64,000 nt of DNA from Igneacidithiobacillus copahuensis (GTDB lineage: Bacteria > Pseudomonadota > Gammaproteobacteria > Acidithiobacillales > Acidithiobacillaceae): the NCBI RefSeq assembly GCF_018854015.1, contig NZ_JAAXYO010000152.1, positions 33,550 to 97,549 on the forward strand, written 5' to 3'. Below the pieces are notes generated by a model that ran no database searches, had not been told where the DNA came from, and saw only the letters and a program-made list of their open reading frames with translations. Made by a program: the position numbers and the translations under genes. This document shows, piece after piece, positions 42,472-51,774 of this stretch (position 1 is its first letter; every line of letters starts with the position of its first letter).

Positions 42472-45273
42472 TCAGCCCGTATTACGCTGCCCGGCGGCAA
42501 TCGCGTTGATGCTGCGCAGCAAAGGATCGAGCCAGGTTTCCCGAAACTCGGGAGGGGTATCCTCGTTGCGGTACCGCCGTAACAGGGCAAGCTGGATATG
42601 GTTCAGTGGCTCCATGTAGACGTTGCGGCGCTGCAGGGAGAAGGCCAGTACCGGGTTTTCTTCGAGCAACTCTTGCTTCTCCTGGATGAGTAGGGTCTCC
42701 TGCATACTGACCATAAATTCTGCATGGATTTTTGCAAAGATCTGCTGCGCACACTTCTGATCGCGAGGTAGCGTCGCATACTCTGCGGCAAGTGTCATGT
42801 CCGCTTTTGCCATCGCCATGGTGATATTGCCCAGCAAGGAATAAAAAAACGGCCAGCGCTGGTACATTTTTCGCAAAAGCTCCAGTCGCTCGGGGTCTTC
42901 GCCACGCCAGCTGCGAATGGCCGAGCCCAGCCCAAACCAGGCCGGCAAAACATGCCGCGACTGTGCCCAGGCAAAGACCCAGGGAATTGCACGAATCGAA
43001 TTCATCGAGCGGTCGCCACGCTGACGATGCGAGGGACGGGAACCGATGTTCATATGCGCGATCTCGTTCAGCGGAGTGGCCTCGTAGAAGTAATCCATAA
43101 AGCCCGGAGTTTGTTGAATCAGTTCGCGATAGACCGCTTCGCCGGTCTTGGTGAGTTCATCCATCACTTTGAGGAAACTGGGATCATCGGTGGGCACCGC
43201 CTGTATCAATCCAAAGCTGGCGCGCATCAATCCGGTGACACCGACGGTTAGCTCATATACGGCAGTTTCCAGGTTGGCATATTTGAACGAAAGCACCTCT
43301 CCCTGCTCGGTGATCTTGATCTGCCCGCGGACGGTATTGGCCGGCTGCGCCAGAATGGCTTCGTGGGTAGGTCCACCGCCGCGGCCGACGCTCCCGCCGC
43401 GACCGTGGAAGACCCGGATATGAATACGCCGGCGGTCTGCCAGGGCGCTCAGTTCGAGCTGTGCTTGGTATAACGACCAGCTCGAGGAGAGAATGCCGCC
43501 ATCCTTGCAGGAGTCCGAGTATCCCAGCATGACTTCCTGCACATTTTCCTGGCTGCGCAGGATCTCGGCATACTCCGGATTGTCGAGTAATCTCCCCATC
43601 ACGGTTTCCATGCGCTCGAGATCGTGGATGGTCTCAAACAGCGGCGTGACTGCGATCTCGCTATACAAGCCTTGGCGTGACCAGCCGGCAAGACCAAACT
43701 CTTTTGCCAAGACTAGGACTTCTAGAATATTGCTGGCCTCGTGGGTCATCGATACCACGTAATTTCCAAACGCGCGTTCTCCGACTTCTCGGCGCAACTG
43801 ACCAATGCACTTGAACATCGCGCAGGTCTCCATCGCTAGGGGCGACAGTTGTTCGGGCATGCCTTCAACCAGTCTACCGGGCTTGCGTAGGGCATCACTC
43901 AACACCGCGAGTTTTTGTTCTTCCTCCATCTCGGCATAACCCTGAAACTCCGCTATTCCTGCAAAGAGTTCCGTGAGGGTGCGGGTATGTACGGTGGACT
44001 CTTGCCGAATATCCAGCGAAGCCAGGTGGAATCCGAAGGTTTCTACCAGCCAGACAAGATCTTGTACCGTATGATTGGCGATGTATTCATCACCGTGGCC
44101 CCGCAGCGAGTCACGAACCAATATCAGATCGGCGAGAAAGTCCTGATCACTGATGTACGCCGGAGTATCCGCCGCAAAGCCGCTGCCACTTTGACCATTT
44201 TCGAGCTGGTGCAGACGCAGATCGAGACGGGTCATCATGTAGCGCAACTTCCGCCGGTACGGCTCGCTGGGAAAGCGTTGATTCACCCATTCCGCAAGTT
44301 CTGGAAAGTCGTCGGCGTCCTTCTCCAGGGAGGCGAGGAGGATCGGCGAAATGCTGCAAAAGCGCGCCGAGTGCCCCAATAGCGGATAGAGTTCGGAGAG
44401 ACGCCGCTGGTACTCGCGGAGGACCTCGATACTCTGCGTGCGCAGGGTCCAGCCGGTAATGGCCGCGGTCACGTTGGGGTTGCCATCGCGATCCCCGCCG
44501 ATCCAGGAGCCGAAGCGAATGAAAGCGGGAATATCGACCTGCCGATCGCCGTACACCCGGCGCGCTGCGCGCCGCGCGGCGTGATAGGTCATCGGTACTG
44601 CCTGAAAGAGACTGTCGCGAAAATAGAAGAGGCCATTTTCGACTTCGTCCTGCACCTGCGGTTGATTGGTCCGCACCTCCTCCGTCTCCCAGAGGATCTG
44701 GATCTGCGCTTGCAGTTGACGCAGCACGTCACCTTCTTCCTCTTCGGTCAAGGTCGGGTCATCCAGGGCCTTGCTGGTGAGAAAGATCCGTCGCAGAGCA
44801 TGCAGTACGGTGCGGCGCTTGGACTCGGTAGGATGCGCCGTAAAGACCGGCAGGTAGCGCAGTTGGCCCAGCAGAAACTGCAATTGTCCGGCATTTATGC
44901 CGGCCTCCTGCAAGCGCCGGAAGGTATCTTCAAAGGAGCCAACCCAAAGCCCGCTGCCGCGCTGCAACAAGCGACGCCGCTGCACATGCTGGAACTCCTC
45001 CTCGGCGATGTTAACCAGACTGAAGTAGGTGTTGAATGCACGGATGACAAGTACGAGGTCATCCTGGGGCAGGGCATCGATGAAACGGGCAAGGCGTTGA
45101 CGGAGCTTGGCATCTTCCCGGCGATGCAGGCGGATGTAGCCCTGGCGAAGCTGCTCTACGGCGCTGAATACCCGCTCGCCGGCTTGCTCGCGCAACACCT
45201 CTCCCAGAATGTTTCCCAAGCGTTTTACGCGAGCACGCAACGCACGGTCGCTGGTCAGTTTTTTGGCGTCCAC
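42472..45273 (-). CDS. ppc: Phosphoenolpyruvate carboxylase
   Basis: A 933-residue PEPC that fixes bicarbonate onto PEP to give oxaloacetate. The catalytic His region is VFTAHPTESKRRTVL (~residue 155); FHGRGGSVGRGGGP is the PEP-binding loop; GYSDSCKDGGILSS and RAIPWVFAWAQSRHVLPAWFG are further landmarks; the family C-terminus is somewhat modified (ends ...AAGQRNTG). The start is GTG at 45273 with GGGGAG upstream on the minus strand. In a chemolithoautotroph it would feed the incomplete TCA cycle, an inference from lifestyle. maf follows. Confidence 0.96.
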   Translation of the reverse strand: MDAKKLTSDRALRARVKRLGNILGEVLREQAGERVFSAVEQLRQGYIRLHRREDAKLRQRLARFIDALPQDDLVLVIRAFNTYFSLVNIAEEEFQHVQRRRLLQRGSGLWVGSFEDTFRRLQEAGINAGQLQFLLGQLRYLPVFTAHPTESKRRTVLHALRRIFLTSKALDDPTLTEEEEGDVLRQLQAQIQILWETEEVRTNQPQVQDEVENGLFYFRDSLFQAVPMTYHAARRAARRVYGDRQVDIPAFIRFGSWIGGDRDGNPNVTAAITGWTLRTQSIEVLREYQRRLSELYPLLGHSARFCSISPILLASLEKDADDFPELAEWVNQRFPSEPYRRKLRYMMTRLDLRLHQLENGQSGSGFAADTPAYISDQDFLADLILVRDSLRGHGDEYIANHTVQDLVWLVETFGFHLASLDIRQESTVHTRTLTELFAGIAEFQGYAEMEEEQKLAVLSDALRKPGRLVEGMPEQLSPLAMETCAMFKCIGQLRREVGERAFGNYVVSMTHEASNILEVLVLAKEFGLAGWSRQGLYSEIAVTPLFETIHDLERMETVMGRLLDNPEYAEILRSQENVQEVMLGYSDSCKDGGILSSSWSLYQAQLELSALADRRRIHIRVFHGRGGSVGRGGGPTHEAILAQPANTVRGQIKITEQGEVLSFKYANLETAVYELTVGVTGLMRASFGLIQAVPTDDPSFLKVMDELTKTGEAVYRELIQQTPGFMDYFYEATPLNEIAHMNIGSRPSHRQRGDRSMNSIRAIPWVFAWAQSRHVLPAWFGLGSAIRSWRGEDPERLELLRKMYQRWPFFYSLLGNITMAMAKADMTLAAEYATLPRDQKCAQQIFAKIHAEFMVSMQETLLIQEKQELLEENPVLAFSLQRRNVYMEPLNHIQLALLRRYRNEDTPPEFRETWLDPLLRSINAIAAGQRNTG

Positions 45274-45318
45274 AAACTCTCCCCGGTACGGAATGTTGGC
45301 ATGGGTGATAATGCAGAG

Positions 45319-45347
45319 AACTTATCGGCAATCCGGCAAAAGGTCAA
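45319..45347 (-). promoter_or_regulatory. Candidate sigma70 promoter of ppc
   Basis: On the minus strand TTGACC (45347-45342) and TAAGTT (45324-45319) are 17 bases apart, about 45 bases before the ppc GTG. The -35 matches five of six consensus bases. It lies in the 214-base gap between ppc and hfq, in which I see nothing else convincing apart from the hfq ribosome-binding site. Confidence 0.5.
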
Positions 45348-45487
45348 AGACCCGTCCTGACGAAGTCTATGCGACGGAGGATTGGCATGCTGTCAGCACG
45401 GTGTCTTCCCCATAGCGCACCGACATCTTTTGAGTTAGTCTAAGGGTACTAGCCGATGGCACGATTTGCGTAAAAAAGGAGACAATA

Positions 45488-45760
45488 GTGGCCAGTCAAC
45501 AAAAAGGGCAAATTTTGCAAGACCCTTTCCTCAATCTGTTGCGTAAGGAGCACGTTCCGGTAGCCATCTATCTGGTCAACGGCATCAAGTTGCAGGGCTT
45601 TGTCGAATCCTTCGACCAGTTCGTTGTGCTGTTGCGCAACAATGTCAGTCAGATGATCTATAAGCACGCGATTTCCACGGTGGTCCCCAGTCGCGACGTG
45701 CGTTTGCCACTGCCGGAAGGGGAAGGCGAAGCGACTGCCGGAGACGAGGCCGCAGACTGA
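45488..45760 (+). CDS. hfq: RNA chaperone Hfq
   Basis: A 90-residue Sm-like protein that forms hexamers and pairs small RNAs with mRNAs. The Sm1 motif (QDPFLNLLRKEHVPVAIYLVNGIKLQGFV in order) and Sm2 motif (YKHAISTVVP) are intact, including the Q, F and KH residues of the uridine pocket. The acidic tail (EGEGEATAGDEAAD) replaces the longer tail of E. coli. The start is GTG at 45488 with AAAGGAG before it. It heads the conserved hfq-hflX-hflK-hflC-hisZ-purA group. Confidence 0.97.
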   Translation: MASQQKGQILQDPFLNLLRKEHVPVAIYLVNGIKLQGFVESFDQFVVLLRNNVSQMIYKHAISTVVPSRDVRLPLPEGEGEATAGDEAAD

Positions 45761-45774
45761 GTCAGAGCCCAGGG

Positions 45775-47067
45775 ATTCAGCGGTCGCATCGAGATCGCTG
45801 CTTACTGATCCACATTCATACCCCAGGAAGCACGGCGGACGATGGTGGAGAGGAGTTTCAGCAGTTGGCGGCAGACACTGGTGCCGAAATACTGGGCCTG
45901 TGGACGGTGTCGCGCGCGCGCCTGGATCCTGCCACCTGTGTTGGAAGTGGCAAAGTTCAGGAAATTGCCGATTTTGTGCGCGCCAACGCGGTCGATCTGA
46001 TTCTTTTTGACCGTCCGCTGAGTCCGATTCAGGAACGGAACCTGGAGCGCTCCTGTGCTGCGCGGGTCATCGACCGGGTGGGACTCATCCTCGACATTTT
46101 CGCCCGGCGTGCACGTACGCACGAGGGACAACTGCAGGTCGAATTGGCACAACTGGATCATTTGCGCACCCGACTGGTGCGTGGCTGGACCCACCTCGAG
46201 CGGCAGCGGGGTGGCATCGGCCTGCGCGGACCTGGCGAAACGCAGCTGGAAACAGATCGCCGCTTGATCGGTGTGCGGATTCGCATCTTGCGCGAGCGGC
46301 TGGCACGGGTCGCTGCCCAGCGAGCTACGCAGCGACGCGCTCGGCTGCGTGCACCAGCGCCCACGGTTGCTTTGGTAGGCTATACCAACGCTGGAAAATC
46401 TTCTCTTTTCAATGTGCTGACGGCAAATGATCAGTATGCCGCCGATCAGCTTTTTGCAACGCTCGATCCCGCCATTCGCCGTCTCTCCGGCAATGGACCG
46501 ACAACCCTGATAGCGGACACCGTTGGGTTTTTGCGCGATCTGCCGACGGAATTGATCGCCGCTTTCCGCGCCACCCTGGAAGAGGTGGGGCAGGCTCAGT
46601 TGCTGCTGCACGTCATTGACGCAGCGGCGCCCGATCGCGACGCGCAGATTCTTGCGGTGGAAAACGTTCTTGCCGAGATTGGCGCGGCCGGCGTGCCGCG
46701 TCTACGCGTATTCAACAAGATCGATCTGTTGGGTGAGGAGGTGCGGGAACGGGTAGATGAAACTGGCCAGGTGAGCGATCTCTGGCTCAGTGCCCATAGT
46801 GGTGCCGGCGTGGCCCGCCTGGCGGAAATAATCACGCAGCGCCTGCACGGTGCCCGCCTGCGTCTGCGTTGTACGTTGCGACCAGAGGCGGGGGCGCTGC
46901 GCGCACGCCTCTTTCGGGAGGCCGCGGTCCTGGAGGAACGTTTCGATAGCGAGGGGAGTAATCATCTGCTCATCGAAATCGACCAACAAACCTGGACCGG
47001 TTTGCAGGCAGAAATCGGGGCAGAGAGTTGTCAGCGGGAGGATCTGCCTTCTACAATGCGCCCATAG
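45775..47067 (+). CDS. hflX: Ribosome-associated GTPase HflX (start uncertain)
   Basis: A GTPase that splits stalled or heat-damaged ribosomes. The N-terminal ND1 domain has VGSGKVQEIADFV and LSPIQERNLER; the glycine-rich linker is GGIGLRGPGETQLE; the G domain has GYTNAGKSS (P-loop), DTVGF and NKID. HflX-like sequence (LLIHIHTPG, matching VLVHI of E. coli) extends upstream of the first ordinary start (TTG 45865) to at least 45802, yet this stretch holds no in-frame ATG, GTG or TTG after hfq. I place the start provisionally at ATT 45775, 14 bases after hfq. CTG 45805 would be the other choice. Confidence 0.88.
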   Translation: MQRSHRDRCLLIHIHTPGSTADDGGEEFQQLAADTGAEILGLWTVSRARLDPATCVGSGKVQEIADFVRANAVDLILFDRPLSPIQERNLERSCAARVIDRVGLILDIFARRARTHEGQLQVELAQLDHLRTRLVRGWTHLERQRGGIGLRGPGETQLETDRRLIGVRIRILRERLARVAAQRATQRRARLRAPAPTVALVGYTNAGKSSLFNVLTANDQYAADQLFATLDPAIRRLSGNGPTTLIADTVGFLRDLPTELIAAFRATLEEVGQAQLLLHVIDAAAPDRDAQILAVENVLAEIGAAGVPRLRVFNKIDLLGEEVRERVDETGQVSDLWLSAHSGAGVARLAEIITQRLHGARLRLRCTLRPEAGALRARLFREAAVLEERFDSEGSNHLLIEIDQQTWTGLQAEIGAESCQREDLPSTMRP

Positions 47068-47087
47068 TCCGGGGTAAGGAGAGCGGG

Positions 47088-48218
47088 ATGCCGTGGAGTG
47101 ATCCAGGCGGAAACGGTAAACAAGACGGTAACGGCAGCAATAAAGGTCCCTTGGGACGGCGTCCCGGAAATTCCGGCGCAAGCTGGAATATCGACAAGAT
47201 CACCAAAGAACTGCGCAAGCTCGGCGGCAAATTGTCGTCGTCTCCCGGATCTGGACCGCGACGAAAAATTCCTTTTGTTCGTTGGTTTCCCCTGATCGTG
47301 GTGCTTGTGCTGGTTGGTGTCTGGCTGCTCTCCGGCTTCTATCAAGTCGGCAGCGGTCAGGAGGGCATCGTGCTGCGCTTCGGTCGTGTGGTCGCCACCG
47401 TGCCGCCGGGAAGCCACTATCATTGGCCCAGTCCCATCGAGACGGTCGGGACCGTCGAGGTTGGGCGCAGCCGGCGCTTGGTCCTGGGCTACGGGGATTC
47501 GGGAGAGGCACTCAGCCCAGGTCGCATCCTCACCAGCAATAATGAGGTAGTCGATGTGCGCTATGCCGCGGATTACCGCATTGCGCACCCCCGCGACTTT
47601 CTTTTTGCCAGCAGTAATCCGCAGCAATATCTGGCCTTTGTACTGAGCGCTGCATTGCGCCAGGTGACCAGCGGTATGAGTTCTCAACAGCTGCTTGCCA
47701 CGGCACACGCGCCGCTTGAGCAGCAGCTTCTGCAGAAGGCACAAAATCTCCTGGCCGGCAGCGATAGTGGCATCAGCCTGCAATCCGTGCAGATCATCGA
47801 GCTCACCCATCCCAAGGCGCTGGATGCCGAGTACGAGAAGATTACCAAGGCGCGCAAGGATGCTGCCGAGCAAGCCGAGCAGGCGAAGGCAGATACCGCC
47901 AAGACACTGCTTGCCGCCAAGGCTGAGGCTGCCAAGATGACCGATCGCGCCAGCGTCCAGGCAGAACAGTTACTCGGTAAGGCACAAGGAGACGTCGCCC
48001 GTTTCAATGCCGTCTATCAGGCCTATCAGCAGGATCCGCAAATCAGCACCAAGCAGATGTACCTGCAGACCATGCAGGACATACTGGCCAAGGCAGGCAA
48101 GATCGTCGTGGCGGATGGAAATGGTGCGCAGGTGGCAGTACAGGTTGCTGCACCAACCCAGTCGGCTCCGGCAGCTAAAGCTAGTGCTCCCACCAGCAGT
48201 GGAGATAAGGCCTCATGA
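47088..48218 (+). CDS. hflK: FtsH protease modulator HflK
   Basis: A 376-residue SPFH/band-7 protein. A Gly/Asn/Pro-rich cytoplasmic N-terminus is followed by one membrane helix (~67-84), the SPFH domain (GSGQEGIVLRFGRVV...), and a long Ala/Glu/Lys-rich coiled coil (~265-330). It ends in an Ala/Ser/Pro-rich tail. HflK and HflC build the large periplasmic cage around FtsH. The ATG at 47088 has AAGGAGAG upstream; the frame is open back into hflX but homology starts here. The stop overlaps hflC. Confidence 0.95.
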   Translation: MPWSDPGGNGKQDGNGSNKGPLGRRPGNSGASWNIDKITKELRKLGGKLSSSPGSGPRRKIPFVRWFPLIVVLVLVGVWLLSGFYQVGSGQEGIVLRFGRVVATVPPGSHYHWPSPIETVGTVEVGRSRRLVLGYGDSGEALSPGRILTSNNEVVDVRYAADYRIAHPRDFLFASSNPQQYLAFVLSAALRQVTSGMSSQQLLATAHAPLEQQLLQKAQNLLAGSDSGISLQSVQIIELTHPKALDAEYEKITKARKDAAEQAEQAKADTAKTLLAAKAEAAKMTDRASVQAEQLLGKAQGDVARFNAVYQAYQQDPQISTKQMYLQTMQDILAKAGKIVVADGNGAQVAVQVAAPTQSAPAAKASAPTSSGDKAS

Positions 48219-49093
48219 AACCGATGACCTGGGGCTGGATAGCCCTGGCAGTTGCTGTTTTGCTATACCTGCTATCCGCCAGTTTCTACCAGCTGCGTCC
48301 AGGGCAGAGTGCGGTTATTCTCAACGCCGGGCACGTAGCGGCGGAGCGTTCGCAGGCAGGCCTCTACGTCCACTGGCCTTTTTTACAGTCGGTGCAGGTC
48401 ATTGATACGCGCAGACGCAGCCAGAGTACCAAGGCAGTCACCGTTACGCCAACTACGGGACCAAGTCTGCAGCTCGACTGTTTTGTGCAGTGGCACGTGA
48501 GCGACGCAAAAAAGTTTTACCAGCGGGGTCTGAACACTGCCTTGGCCGAGAGCCAGATCAGTGACGTCGTGCAAGCCGCTCTCTCGCGTATCGTCGATAA
48601 AAATTCTGGCGTGACACCAAGCAATGCCGTTCTGGACGCTTGGCAGCAAACCTTGCGTAGCCAAGTGAGTGATTCTCTCGCGCGCGATGGCATTTCTCTG
48701 GATGAGCTGCATTTTCTGGAGCTTGGTTTGACTGCAGAGGCGCAACAGGACGTCTATCAGCAAATGCGAACGGAACTGCAGAGCAAGCTTGCGGCGGAAG
48801 AGCTGGCCGGCAAGGAACAGGTGGAGCAGATCAAAAATGCCGCGGAGAAGGAACGCCAGCAAGTTCTCAGCCAGGCCTATGCCTCGTCGCAGCAAACCTT
48901 GGGCAAGGCACAAGCGCAGGCAGCCAAGCTCTATGCCGATGCCTACGGAAAAAATCCACGTTTTTATGCCTTTTATCGTAGTCTCGAGGTATTGCGCGAT
49001 AGCACCAAGGCGGGGGACGTCTGGGTCCTGCCGGCCAACTCTCCGTTGCTCCGCTATCTGCATGAGGGACTGCAAGGAGGCGGCAAGCCGTGA
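48215..49093 (+). CDS. hflC: FtsH protease modulator HflC
   Basis: A 292-residue partner of HflK with an N-terminal membrane anchor (~5-22), an SPFH domain (RPGQSAVILNAGHV, QLDCFVQWHVSDAKKFYQ) and a coiled-coil helix (ELAGKEQVEQIKNAAEKERQQ...), ending with the conserved FYAFYRSLEVLRDS segment. The start ATG overlaps the hflK stop and its end overlaps hisZ (GTGA), suggesting coupled translation. Confidence 0.95.
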   Translation: MKPMTWGWIALAVAVLLYLLSASFYQLRPGQSAVILNAGHVAAERSQAGLYVHWPFLQSVQVIDTRRRSQSTKAVTVTPTTGPSLQLDCFVQWHVSDAKKFYQRGLNTALAESQISDVVQAALSRIVDKNSGVTPSNAVLDAWQQTLRSQVSDSLARDGISLDELHFLELGLTAEAQQDVYQQMRTELQSKLAAEELAGKEQVEQIKNAAEKERQQVLSQAYASSQQTLGKAQAQAAKLYADAYGKNPRFYAFYRSLEVLRDSTKAGDVWVLPANSPLLRYLHEGLQGGGKP

Positions 49094-50310
49094 GCAAACG
49101 GAAAGATATCTTGGCGAGTTGGATGTTGCCTGCCGGTTTTGAGGATATGGGACCGCAGCAGGCGGCAGCACTCGAAGGAAAGCGTCGGGAGCTGCTGGAT
49201 CTCTTCGCATCCTGGGGATACCGACAGGTGATCCCGCCCATGCTGGAGCATCTGGAGGGCTTGCTGACCGGCAGCGCCATCGATCTCGATCTGGAAACCT
49301 GGAAGGTACTCGATCAGGCCAGTGGACGGGTGCTGGGCTTCCGCTCGGATATGACGCCACAAATGGCGCGGATCGATGTGCAGATGGCACGCGGTGATGA
49401 GGCGCGACGCCTGAGTTACGCCGGCACCGTGTTGCGCGCACGTCCCGATGCCCTCGGTGGGAGTCGCGCGCCCTTTCAGGTGGGAGCCGAGATGTTTGGC
49501 GTCGCTAGTGCCGATGCCGATCTCGAAATTCTGAGCCTGATGGTGGAGAGCGTACAGCGCTGCTGTCCCGGTACCGAACTGGTATTGGACCTGGGGCATG
49601 TCGCAATTTCGCAATGTCTGGCAGAAGCGTGCGGGCTTGGTCAGCAGGATCGAGAGGAGCTATTGCGTTTCCTGGAACGCAAAGCCTGGCCGGATCTGCG
49701 ACAGCTTCTGCAGGCGAATGCGGTGCCTGCGCAGCAGGCCGAAGCATTTCGGGCGTTGTCCGAACTGCATGGCGATCATGAAATCCTGGATCGCGCCCGG
49801 CAACGCTTTGCCTCTTATCCCGTCATTCTGCGCGCTCTGGAAGAGCTCGATTTTGTCTGGCAAGTACTTGCCCAGCGCTATCCGCAGCTCAGCATTCGTG
49901 CGGATCTAGCGGAAATGCAGGGGCATCGCTACCACACCGGCATGCTCTTTGCGCTATTCTCGCCGCAGCAGGGCGCGGCGATTGCCCGCGGCGGGCGGTA
50001 TGACGGTGTCGGCAAGGCCTTTGGCCGCTATCGTCCGGCGACCGGATTCAGTCTCGATTTGCGTCCCTTGTTGCGCGATCTGACCGAGGAAAGAAATTCT
50101 CCACGGGTCCTTGCCCCGGGTGGTTCCGACCCCAGCCTGTGGCAGGCCATTCAGGACCTGCGTGCACAGGGGTATACCGTTGTCCAGGACCTGGCTGGTG
50201 GCGCCCCCGCGCAACCGTTGCCGGCAGGCTTCGACGCCTGCCTGGTAGTGGAGGGGGGGCGATGGACACTGGCCGGCCGCGAGCCTGAATTTCCCTTTTC
50301 TGCATCCTGA
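49090..50310 (+). CDS. hisZ: ATP phosphoribosyltransferase regulatory subunit HisZ
   Basis: A 406-residue HisRS paralogue. It keeps the class II core (LLDLFASWGYRQVIPPMLEHLEGLL, GRVLGFRSDMTPQMARI, RGGRYDGVGKAFGRYRPATGFSLDL), has a changed active site, and lacks the HisRS anticodon domain. HisZ is the regulatory partner of the short form of HisG in histidine synthesis and binds histidine for feedback control. A true hisS is present at 31551, which supports this reading. The start is GTG overlapping hflC. hisG is not in the window. Confidence 0.93.
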   Translation: MSKRKDILASWMLPAGFEDMGPQQAAALEGKRRELLDLFASWGYRQVIPPMLEHLEGLLTGSAIDLDLETWKVLDQASGRVLGFRSDMTPQMARIDVQMARGDEARRLSYAGTVLRARPDALGGSRAPFQVGAEMFGVASADADLEILSLMVESVQRCCPGTELVLDLGHVAISQCLAEACGLGQQDREELLRFLERKAWPDLRQLLQANAVPAQQAEAFRALSELHGDHEILDRARQRFASYPVILRALEELDFVWQVLAQRYPQLSIRADLAEMQGHRYHTGMLFALFSPQQGAAIARGGRYDGVGKAFGRYRPATGFSLDLRPLLRDLTEERNSPRVLAPGGSDPSLWQAIQDLRAQGYTVVQDLAGGAPAQPLPAGFDACLVVEGGRWTLAGREPEFPFSAS

Positions 50311-50331
50311 TCTTTTGCGGAGTCGCTATCG

Positions 50332-51621
50332 ATGTCCAGAAACGTAGTGGTAATAGGCACCCAGTGGGGTGATGAGGGCAAGGGCAAGATTGTCGACTGG
50401 CTTACCGAGCAATGTCAGGCAGTTGCGCGCTTCCAGGGTGGCAATAATGCCGGTCACACCCTGGTCATCGCGGGCAAAAAGACGGTGCTGCATCTCATTC
50501 CGTCCGGTATCCTGCGACCGGAGGTACAGTGTCTTATCGGTAACGGCGTGGTGCTCGATCCTGTGGCCCTGTTCGAAGAGTTGGATCCATTGCTGGAAAC
50601 CGTTCCAGATGCGGCCCAGCGCCTGGTCATTTCCGAGGCGTGTCCGCTGATCTTGCCCTATCACAAGCGGCTGGACCTTGCCCGGGAACGGGCCAAAGGG
50701 GAAGCGCGCATAGGGACTACCGGGCGAGGGATTGGGCCTGCATATGAAGACAAGGTAGCGCGACGGGCCTTACGGGTGGCGGACCTGTTTCACCGCGAGC
50801 GTTTCGCAGCAAAACTGGGCGAGGCACTCGACTATCACAACTTTGTTCTGCAGCACTACTTCAAGGAAAAACCAGAGGATTTTCATCAGACGCTGGAGCA
50901 GAGTCTCGCCTATGCGGAACGTCTGGTACCCATGGTTGCCGATGTCTCCCTGCGCCTCAGCCAGATTCAGGCGGCCGGTGGACGGATTCTGTTTGAGGGG
51001 GCGCAAGGGACCATGCTCGACGTCGACCACGGCACCTACCCGTTTGTCACCTCTTCCAACACGGTGGCCGGGGCCGCCGCTGCCGGTACCGGGGTAGGGC
51101 CCGGCGAACTGGGTTACGTTCTCGGCATCACCAAGGCCTACACCACCCGCGTCGGCTCCGGCCCATTTCCCACCGAGCTCTTCGATGACACTGGACGCTG
51201 GCTGGCGGAGAAGGGCGGCGAGGTGGGCGCCACGACCGGGCGGGCGCGGCGTTGTGGCTGGTTCGATGCCGTGGCCCTGCGCGCTTCCTGTCGGGTCAAC
51301 GGGGTGACCGGCCTGTGCATGACCAAACTCGACGTGCTCGATGGCCTGGCGGAAATTCGTGTCGCTACCGGCTATCGGGTACGGGGTGCGGAGTGTCGTG
51401 ACCTGCCTGGCGGCGCCGAATCGCTGGCGGATTGTGAACCTGTCTACGAAAGTTTTCCGGGCTGGTCGGAATCCACTGCCGGTGTTCAACGTTGGCAAGA
51501 CCTGCCACAAAACGCGCGAAGCTATCTTGAAGCTCTGGCGGAGCTGGTGGAGCGGCCCCTGGCAATTGTTTCTACCGGGCCGGACCGAGCCCACACGATT
51601 CTCCGTGAGGCGTTTTTATGA
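50332..51621 (+). CDS. purA: Adenylosuccinate synthetase
   Basis: A 429-residue enzyme that joins IMP and aspartate with GTP, the first committed step to AMP. The P-loop-like GTQWGDEGKGKIVD is at residues 9-22. GGNNAGHT, the KRLDLARERAKG and GTTGRGIGPAYEDK boxes, FEGAQGTMLDVDHGTYPFVTSSNT read as boxes, and the ARRCGWFDAVALR segment follow. It ends the hfq-hflX-hflK-hflC-hisZ-purA group; 21 bases separate it from hisZ. Confidence 0.98.
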   Translation: MSRNVVVIGTQWGDEGKGKIVDWLTEQCQAVARFQGGNNAGHTLVIAGKKTVLHLIPSGILRPEVQCLIGNGVVLDPVALFEELDPLLETVPDAAQRLVISEACPLILPYHKRLDLARERAKGEARIGTTGRGIGPAYEDKVARRALRVADLFHRERFAAKLGEALDYHNFVLQHYFKEKPEDFHQTLEQSLAYAERLVPMVADVSLRLSQIQAAGGRILFEGAQGTMLDVDHGTYPFVTSSNTVAGAAAAGTGVGPGELGYVLGITKAYTTRVGSGPFPTELFDDTGRWLAEKGGEVGATTGRARRCGWFDAVALRASCRVNGVTGLCMTKLDVLDGLAEIRVATGYRVRGAECRDLPGGAESLADCEPVYESFPGWSESTAGVQRWQDLPQNARSYLEALAELVERPLAIVSTGPDRAHTILREAFL

Positions 51622-51683
51622 GCTTGAGTTTCTTGTCTTTTCTTGTCTGCATTGCGTAGTATGTCGCGTATCATTCCCAGTGG

Positions 51684-51739
51684 CTGTCATCAAAGTGTCA
51701 TAAAACTGTCGCACTATTGTCATGGTTTTGGGTCATACT
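51684..51739 (+). promoter_or_regulatory. Pho box and -10 element upstream of the olsB-like gene
   Basis: Four 11-bp units start at 51684, 51695, 51706 and 51717. They carry CTGTCA, GTGTCA, CTGTCG and TTGTCA, so all are close to the PhoB repeat. The last unit ends 6 bases before CATACT (51734-51739), which can serve as the -10; the distance is the same as at pstS. The start codon of the gene follows 35 bases later, with AGGGGGATTGAGGG as a possible ribosome-binding region. Confidence 0.8.
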
Positions 51740-51774
51740 ATTGTTTGCTGCAACCCGAACAGGGGGATTGAGGG

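Noticed and set aside
45274..45487. A possible small RNA or hfq promoter in the ppc-hfq gap
   Set aside because: Candidate -35 and -10 hexamers for hfq have poor spacing, and no terminator-like hairpin bounds a small RNA.
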